Positions 59,355-64,000 of a stretch of DNA of 64,000 bases are shown one piece after another; positions within the stretch are counted from its first letter, which is position 1; each line of letters starts with the position of its first letter. Source of the DNA: SIG437 sp045576235 (GTDB lineage: Bacteria; Bacillota; Clostridia; UBA1381; UBA9506). Made by a program: the position numbers and the translations under genes. Under the pieces are notes generated by a model. It worked only from the letters and a program-made list of their open reading frames with translations, searched no databases and was not told the DNA's origin. The stretch is from assembly GCA_045576235.1 (NCBI GenBank), contig JAZNGA010000017.1, forward strand, positions 1 to 64,000. Reading direction: 5' to 3'.

Positions 59355-59367
59355 ATTAAAACATAAA

Positions 59368-59607
59368 TTATTTATTTCCTTCAATAAATCTGTGAAGAAT
59401 TGCTGCTATTTCAGCTCTTGTTGCATTATCCTTCGGATTTAAAGTGCTTTCTGTCTTTCCGTTTATGAGGCCGCTTCCCACTGCCCAGTTCATAGCAGAA
59501 ATTGCATATTCTGAAATTTCCTCTGCATCACTAAAGCCAAGATTTTCCTCGAGAGTTAAAGCCTCCAAGCCCTTATAGGCTGCATAACGGAACAGCGCAC
59601 AGAAAAG
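59368..59607 (-). pseudogene. Remnant of an S-layer-homology-domain protein
   Basis: An 80-codon minus-strand frame encodes the end of an SLH tandem: ‘FRYAAYKG’ then ‘SEYAISAMNWAVGSGLING’ and ‘NATRAEIAAILHRF’. SLH domains tether proteins to the cell wall and occur in threes at the ends of large surface proteins. Only the last one and a piece of the previous one remain; there is no ATG, no ribosome binding site and no signal peptide. The frame breaks down beyond 59607. It is the 3' stub of a deleted gene with its terminator kept, next to direct repeats. Confidence 0.8.
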
Positions 59608-59715
59608 TCGCCAAACTTTTGAATATTAATGTATGGTTTTATTGTTTAAATTCTCAACAAAGCATAGATATTTTTTCAACTTTTATTAAATTTATGTAAC
59701 AAATTGTCCTATCGT

Positions 59716-59744
59716 TTGAAATTACTAAAAGTTTAATATATACT
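59716..59744 (+). promoter_or_regulatory. Promoter of the VTT-domain gene
   Basis: TTGAAA, 17-bp spacer, TATACT, 30 bp before the ATG. Confidence 0.62.
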
Positions 59745-59773
59745 ACAAATTATAGAAATCTTTGAGGTGTGCT

Positions 59774-60469
59774 ATGAAAAAGAGAACCTATAACATAATT
59801 TCTTTTTTAATATTTTTAGCGGCAATGACAGTTCTCTTTTCTGTTTCTTTTCCGCTCATTAAATCATACAATCATCCGGAAACTTTCAAAGAATATATTG
59901 AGGGCTTTGGCGTCTGGGGCTTTTTTGTTATGCTTTTAATTCAGATTGCCCAGATTATCATAGCTTTCATTCCGGGCGAGGCAATAGAATTTGTTGCAGG
60001 AGCGATATATGGCTGGCTCGGTGGCCTACTCTTCTGCACTTTCGGCATAGCAATTGGGCAAATTATCATCTTTAAAGCTGTCCGTTTTTTTGGCAGAGGT
60101 CTTGCCCAAAGAGTGGCTGGGAGCAAAATAATGAATAAATATAAATTTCTTCAGGACGAAAAACGACTCAAAAGGCTCATTTTTTTCTTGTTTTTCATTC
60201 CGGGAACCCCAAAAGATTTGATTACATACATTGCCCCACTCACAAAAATTAAGCTGGAGGATTTCCTGTTAATCACAATTTTTGCAAGACTCCCCTCAAT
60301 CATCACATCAACCTATGCGGGAGACGCCTTTGCTGACAAAGACTTTTTAAGGCTTGCTGTAATTTATGGAATTGTTGCAATATTTTCTGTCGGCGGCTTA
60401 TTGTTTTACAGGCGTTGGGACAAAAGACACACCGAAAAACAAAACATCAGCGAAACAAAAAAAATATGA
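59774..60469 (+). CDS. TVP38/TMEM64-type (VTT domain) membrane protein
   Basis: A 231-residue membrane protein with about five to six helices. The VTT/SNARE-associated domain (about residues 60-190) has the motif FIPGEAIEFVAGAIYGWLGG and a second re-entrant motif FFIPGTPKDLITYIAP. DedA-like relatives scramble or flip lipids such as undecaprenyl phosphate; this subgroup is uncharacterised. The ATG at 59774 follows GAGGTG and is preferred over a TTG four codons upstream. Monocistronic. Confidence 0.88.
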   Translation: MKKRTYNIISFLIFLAAMTVLFSVSFPLIKSYNHPETFKEYIEGFGVWGFFVMLLIQIAQIIIAFIPGEAIEFVAGAIYGWLGGLLFCTFGIAIGQIIIFKAVRFFGRGLAQRVAGSKIMNKYKFLQDEKRLKRLIFFLFFIPGTPKDLITYIAPLTKIKLEDFLLITIFARLPSIITSTYAGDAFADKDFLRLAVIYGIVAIFSVGGLLFYRRWDKRHTEKQNISETKKI

Positions 60470-60497
60470 GTTCGGTTTTTAAACGAACTCATATTTT
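60461..60497. terminator. Bidirectional terminator between VTT gene and pheT
   Basis: Perfect 14-bp stem AAAATATGAGTTCG with its complement, 9-nt loop, A and T runs on either side. It includes the stop codon of the plus-strand gene. Confidence 0.88.
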
Positions 60498-60498
60498 T

Positions 60499-62898
60499 TT
60501 ATCTCAATGAAATTCCGAGCTTAAATTCCAAATCCTTTAAAATCTTCGAAGTGAACTTCTCTATTTCTTTATCGGAAAAGCCCTTTTCTTCAGGAGAAAT
60601 AATGACATTAAACGCCATACTCTTCTTTCCCTCGCCAATCTGTTTTCCGCGGAATATGTCAAAAAGCTTGATGCTTGTCACATATTTGCATGATTTTCTG
60701 ATGGAATCCTCAATCTCCCCGCATGTTACCTGCTCATCGCAAACAAACGCAAAGTCTCTTACAATATCAGCAAACTGCGAAATCGGTCTGTATTTCATTG
60801 CTGATTTATAGAGCGCGGAAAGCTTTTCATAATCAATCTCTCCGATGAACGCACATTTACCAAGAGACATCTCCTCGCTTATCTCATGCGAAAGCTGTCC
60901 TATGTAGCCTATAGTCTCTCCCTCGCAGATAATGTCTGCTGTTATTCCGGGATGAAGGAACGATTTTTGGCCCTTCTGATATGAGAATGTGAGATTAAAA
61001 TCGTCGGCTATTCCTTCAATGATTCCTTTAAAAGTGAAGAAATCTTCACCATCTCCAAAAGCACCGACAGAAATTGTTTTTCTCTCATGCGGAAGAGATG
61101 AAAGCGGGAATTCCTTTGCTAAGAATACATTTGCAATTTCAAAGAATCTTCCTTCATCATTTCCGTTTCTGTAGTTTTTAACAATAGTGTTAAGCATTAT
61201 GGGGGCCAGTGTCGTTGCCATAATCGAATAGTTTTCACTTATCGGATTTTCTATTCTTATTGCTTTTCTTTCGGGGGCATCTTCAGCTATGTGAAGCATA
61301 TCTAAATCCTTCTGCGAATAGAAGCTGAAGTTTATTGTCTCATATGCGCCCTGCATTTTGAGCGCGTTTTTAGTTTTCATCTCAAACTGCTGCTTTTCCG
61401 TAAGTCCGCCATTTGTTATCTCGGCAAATTTAAGATGCTGAGGGATTATGTGTTCATAACCGTAAATTCTGATAACTTCCTCTGCCAAGTCCTCATAGCT
61501 TTCAACATCTTCCCTGTAGAGAGGGGCTGAAACCGTTATGTTTTCGCCTGATGCGCTGACCACAAAATCAAGTCTCTTTAAGATATCTGTGATAATTTCG
61601 GGCTTAACTTCAATTCCTAAAACCTTGTTGATTTTAGCAAAGGTTGTTTTTATAACCTTTGGCGAAAGCTCTTTTTCAGCACAAGTTATGCGTGTTTTTG
61701 AAACAGTTCCGCAGGAAAGCTCTTCAATCAGATGAAGGGCGCGATTTTCTGCACACTCTGTTGTATATTCATCAACACCCTTACAGAATTTAGCGCTTGA
61801 ATCTGAAGTCTGACCTAAGCTTCTTGATGTTTTTCTAATGCTGTCACGGGCAAATTTTGCAGATTCAAACAAAACATCCCTAGTTGTTTCTTTTATTTCG
61901 CTGTTTAAGCCACCCATGATTCCCGCAAGAGCAACAGGCTTTTTAAGGTCACATATCACGAGATTGTTTTCGCAAAGCTCGAACTCTTTTTCGTCAAGCG
62001 TTGTAATCTTTTCGCCTTTTTTTGCTCTTCTGACTCTGATTCCCTTTCCTTCTAATGTTGAAAGGTCGAAAGCGTGCATAGGCTGACCGAGCTCCATCAA
62101 AACGAAGTTCGTGATGTCAACTATGTTGTTTATTGCATTGATTCCAACTAAAGCAAGTCTTTTTCTCATCCAGAGCGGAGATGCTTCAATTTTAACATCC
62201 TTAACATAGTGGGCAATATATCTTGGACATAAGTCAAACGCTTCTACCACAGCTGTGATTTCGTCATCATCAGCACTCTCTGAAGCCTCATATGTCATAA
62301 GAGGAGCTTTCAGCGGACGGTCAAATATTGCGGCAACCTCTCTTGCCATTCCCAGAATCGACTGACAGTCAGGACGGTTTGCAGTTATGCTGATATCAAA
62401 AACATAATCATCAAGCCCCACAACCTTTGCAATATCTTCTCCAATGGGAGCATCTTCTTTCAAAATGAGGATTCCATGAACCTCTGCTCCTTCATACCAG
62501 TTGTCATTTATTCCAAGCTCTTCACCTGAGCAAAGCATGCCGTTTGACTCAACGCCTCTCAGCTTTCCCTTCTTGATTTTCACGCCACCCGGAAGAGATG
62601 AGCCATCTAAAGCAGCGGGAACAAGAGCCCCTTCAAAAACATTCTGCGCACCTGTCACAATCTGAATGTCTCTGCCATATTTTTCTCCGCAATCGACAAT
62701 GCAAATCTGAAGATGGTCAGAATCTTCGTGCTTTGTGATTTTCTTGATTTTACCAACCACAACCTTTTCTAACTCTTCGCCTAAATATTTTGTTTCCTCA
62801 ACCTCAAACCCGCTTGAGAAAAGCTTTGTTTCAAGTTCTTCTATTGAAATGTCGCTGACATCCACATAATCATTTAACCAACTGAGCGGTAATAACAT
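60499..62898 (-). CDS. pheT: Phenylalanyl-tRNA synthetase beta chain
   Basis: A 799-residue large subunit of the (αβ)2 enzyme that charges tRNA-Phe. Domains: N-terminal tRNA-binding OB fold (about 40-150), B3/B4 editing region (about 210-380, with GIMGG), B5 (about 405-475) and the C-terminal anticodon-binding FDX-ACB domain (about 705-799: YRPISQFADIVRDFAF). The length is standard. It lies 16 bp after pheS on the same strand. Confidence 0.97.
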   Translation of the reverse strand: MLLPLSWLNDYVDVSDISIEELETKLFSSGFEVEETKYLGEELEKVVVGKIKKITKHEDSDHLQICIVDCGEKYGRDIQIVTGAQNVFEGALVPAALDGSSLPGGVKIKKGKLRGVESNGMLCSGEELGINDNWYEGAEVHGILILKEDAPIGEDIAKVVGLDDYVFDISITANRPDCQSILGMAREVAAIFDRPLKAPLMTYEASESADDDEITAVVEAFDLCPRYIAHYVKDVKIEASPLWMRKRLALVGINAINNIVDITNFVLMELGQPMHAFDLSTLEGKGIRVRRAKKGEKITTLDEKEFELCENNLVICDLKKPVALAGIMGGLNSEIKETTRDVLFESAKFARDSIRKTSRSLGQTSDSSAKFCKGVDEYTTECAENRALHLIEELSCGTVSKTRITCAEKELSPKVIKTTFAKINKVLGIEVKPEIITDILKRLDFVVSASGENITVSAPLYREDVESYEDLAEEVIRIYGYEHIIPQHLKFAEITNGGLTEKQQFEMKTKNALKMQGAYETINFSFYSQKDLDMLHIAEDAPERKAIRIENPISENYSIMATTLAPIMLNTIVKNYRNGNDEGRFFEIANVFLAKEFPLSSLPHERKTISVGAFGDGEDFFTFKGIIEGIADDFNLTFSYQKGQKSFLHPGITADIICEGETIGYIGQLSHEISEEMSLGKCAFIGEIDYEKLSALYKSAMKYRPISQFADIVRDFAFVCDEQVTCGEIEDSIRKSCKYVTSIKLFDIFRGKQIGEGKKSMAFNVIISPEEKGFSDKEIEKFTSKILKDLEFKLGISLR

Positions 62899-62914
62899 CT
62901 ATATCCTTCCTTTC

Positions 62915-63952
62915 TTAACCAATATTCTGCTGTTTAAACTGTTTTAAAGTTCTGACATCATTCTCAAACAGAATGTGAATATTATTTATGCCATATTTAA
63001 GCATAGTTATTCTGTCTATGCCTATGCCGAAAGCAAGCCCCGAATATTCGTCAGGGTCAATTCCGCAGTTTTCCAAAACTTTTCTGTTCACAATGCCTCC
63101 GCCTAAAACCTCAATCCAGCCTGTTCCCTTGCAGAGTCTGCATCCGCTGCCTCCACATTCGCAGCATGTCACATCAACCTCAACACTCGGCTCTGTGAAT
63201 GGGAAATATGAAGGACGGAGTCTTGTCTTTGCTTCTGATGAGAACATTTCTTTTGCGAACAAGTCAAGCATACCATAAAGGTCACAAACTGAAATGTTTT
63301 TATCAACAACAAGACCTTCCATCTGGTGAAACATTGGTGAATGTGTCGCATCATAGTCCGAACGGAAAACTCGCCCTGGGCTCAAAACCTTGATAGGCGG
63401 CTTTTTGACCTCCATAGTTCTTATCTGACCGGGAGAGGTCTGCGTTCTTAAAAGAATATTTTCCGTGATATAAAATGTGTCCTGCTCTGCTCTTGCAGGG
63501 TGGTCAGCCGGCACATTGAGCGCCGTGAAATTATAATAATCAGTCTCGATTTCAGGCCCCTCAAAAACATCAAATCCAAGTCCCGCAAAAATCCTTATGA
63601 TTTCCTGCTTAACAATTGTCGTCGGGTGAAGCGATGCCGTTTCATTCTTTTTCGCAGGCATGGTAACATCAACCGCTTCTTGAAGATTAGCCTTATCAAG
63701 CTCTTCTTTTTTAATGGCGGCATCGACAGAAGCAAATTTTTCCTCTGCCCAGTTTTTAAATTCGTTTATGATTTTACCAAACTGAGGTCTGTCCTCTTTT
63801 GGAATGTTTTTCATTTCCTTCATCAGATTCGGGATTTCTCCCGCCTTTGTGCTTAAATATTGTTCTCTGAGTTTTTTAAATTCTTCTCTTGAGAGCTTTT
63901 TTAAAAGCTCTTGTTCGATTTTACTCTTTAGCTGCTTGATCTTTTCGTTCAT
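62915..63952 (-). CDS. pheS: Phenylalanyl-tRNA synthetase alpha chain
   Basis: A 345-residue catalytic subunit. An N-terminal coiled coil (about 1-90) binds tRNA; the class II core (about 105-345) contains motif 2 (‘FRSDYDATHSPMFHQMEG’) and motif 3 (FGIGIDRITML). A CCECGGSGCRLC segment binds a loop near the active site. AGGAGGTT precedes the ATG. First gene of pheST. Confidence 0.97.
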   Translation of the reverse strand: MNEKIKQLKSKIEQELLKKLSREEFKKLREQYLSTKAGEIPNLMKEMKNIPKEDRPQFGKIINEFKNWAEEKFASVDAAIKKEELDKANLQEAVDVTMPAKKNETASLHPTTIVKQEIIRIFAGLGFDVFEGPEIETDYYNFTALNVPADHPARAEQDTFYITENILLRTQTSPGQIRTMEVKKPPIKVLSPGRVFRSDYDATHSPMFHQMEGLVVDKNISVCDLYGMLDLFAKEMFSSEAKTRLRPSYFPFTEPSVEVDVTCCECGGSGCRLCKGTGWIEVLGGGIVNRKVLENCGIDPDEYSGLAFGIGIDRITMLKYGINNIHILFENDVRTLKQFKQQNIG

Positions 63953-64000
63953 ATTAACCTCCTATAATAAATGGAAAATTATCATAAAAAAAGAGCAATC
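63953..64000 (-). promoter_or_regulatory. End of the pheS leader
   Basis: The 48 bp before pheS contain the ribosome binding site and, further up, GCTCTTTTTTTAT. A T-run like this could be the end of a terminator in a T-box leader, which often controls pheST, but the defining part lies outside the window. Confidence 0.25.

Noticed and set aside
59368..59568. A real 66-aa SLH protein
   Set aside because: Its first codon is a TTG inside a continuing SLH frame, there is no ribosome binding site or signal peptide, and recognisable SLH sequence extends upstream.

Overview
The window is chromosomal DNA from an AT-rich, low-GC Firmicute of the class Clostridia. This is inferred from the gene set: WhiA, the SCIFF peptide with its radical-SAM maturase beside YajC and a TIGR04086 membrane protein, PPi-dependent phosphofructokinase, pyruvate phosphate dikinase, a DUF1540 peptide, an EngB/Lon cluster and RqcH. 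Rhamnose catabolism, a large secreted protein and gut-Firmicute-like palindromic repeats suggest, without proving, an intestinal anaerobe. I see no prophage, no CRISPR array and no intact insertion sequence.

Layout. 1-3.3 kb: start of an unidentified gene, a YesM-type sensor kinase and an unrecognised membrane-anchored protein. 3.3-5.9 kb: ferrous-iron operon feoA-feoB plus a 47-aa Cys-rich membrane peptide, with three copies of a TTAG-N6-CTAA palindrome as candidate metal-regulator boxes. 6-7.7 kb: PPi-phosphofructokinase. 7.8-8.7 kb: tRNA-Lys(CTT), a 22-bp duplication of its 3' end and a four-helix-bundle gene set among repeats. 8.8-15 kb: a 1716-aa secreted protein with a C-terminal tyrosine-phosphatase domain, opposite an AraC regulator interrupted by an in-frame TAG. 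15-20 kb: XRE regulator, 8-oxoguanine glycosylase, TrmL, AsnC/aminotransferase pair, EngB and a PfkB kinase. 20-26.5 kb: Lon, the SCIFF system, YajC and a truncated MocR regulator. 26.6-33 kb: ClC transporter, cation/proton antiporter, DUF1015, EamA exporter and a Gfo/Idh/MocA (GH109-like) protein. 33-38.8 kb: a palindromic repeat element, PPDK, DUF1540, a cysteine desulfurase and three small unknown genes. 38.9-46 kb: an acyl-CoA ligase/acyltransferase pair and a surface-sugar operon (FlaA1-type dehydratase, DegT aminotransferase, ATP-grasp ligase). 46-51 kb: an NlpC/P60 hydrolase and a rhamnose-type operon (kinase, fused double aldolase, propanediol oxidoreductase). 51-59 kb: one long minus-strand housekeeping operon, DUF6062-coaE-slt-polA-whiA-rqcH-smpB, which places both ribosome-rescue factors side by side. 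59-64 kb: repeats, an S-layer-homology relic, a VTT membrane protein and pheST.

How genes work together. Glycolysis looks PPi-linked: PFP and PPDK both use or make pyrophosphate. The FlaA1/DegT/ATP-grasp trio reads as a route to a 4-amino-6-deoxy sugar carrying an amide-linked substituent. The rhamnose operon covers phosphorylation, aldol cleavage and lactaldehyde reduction but has no isomerase in the window. Many genes have near-consensus sigma-A promoters with 17-bp spacers. Several transcription units end in members of one recurring hairpin family with a GCAAAAT/ATTTTGC core.
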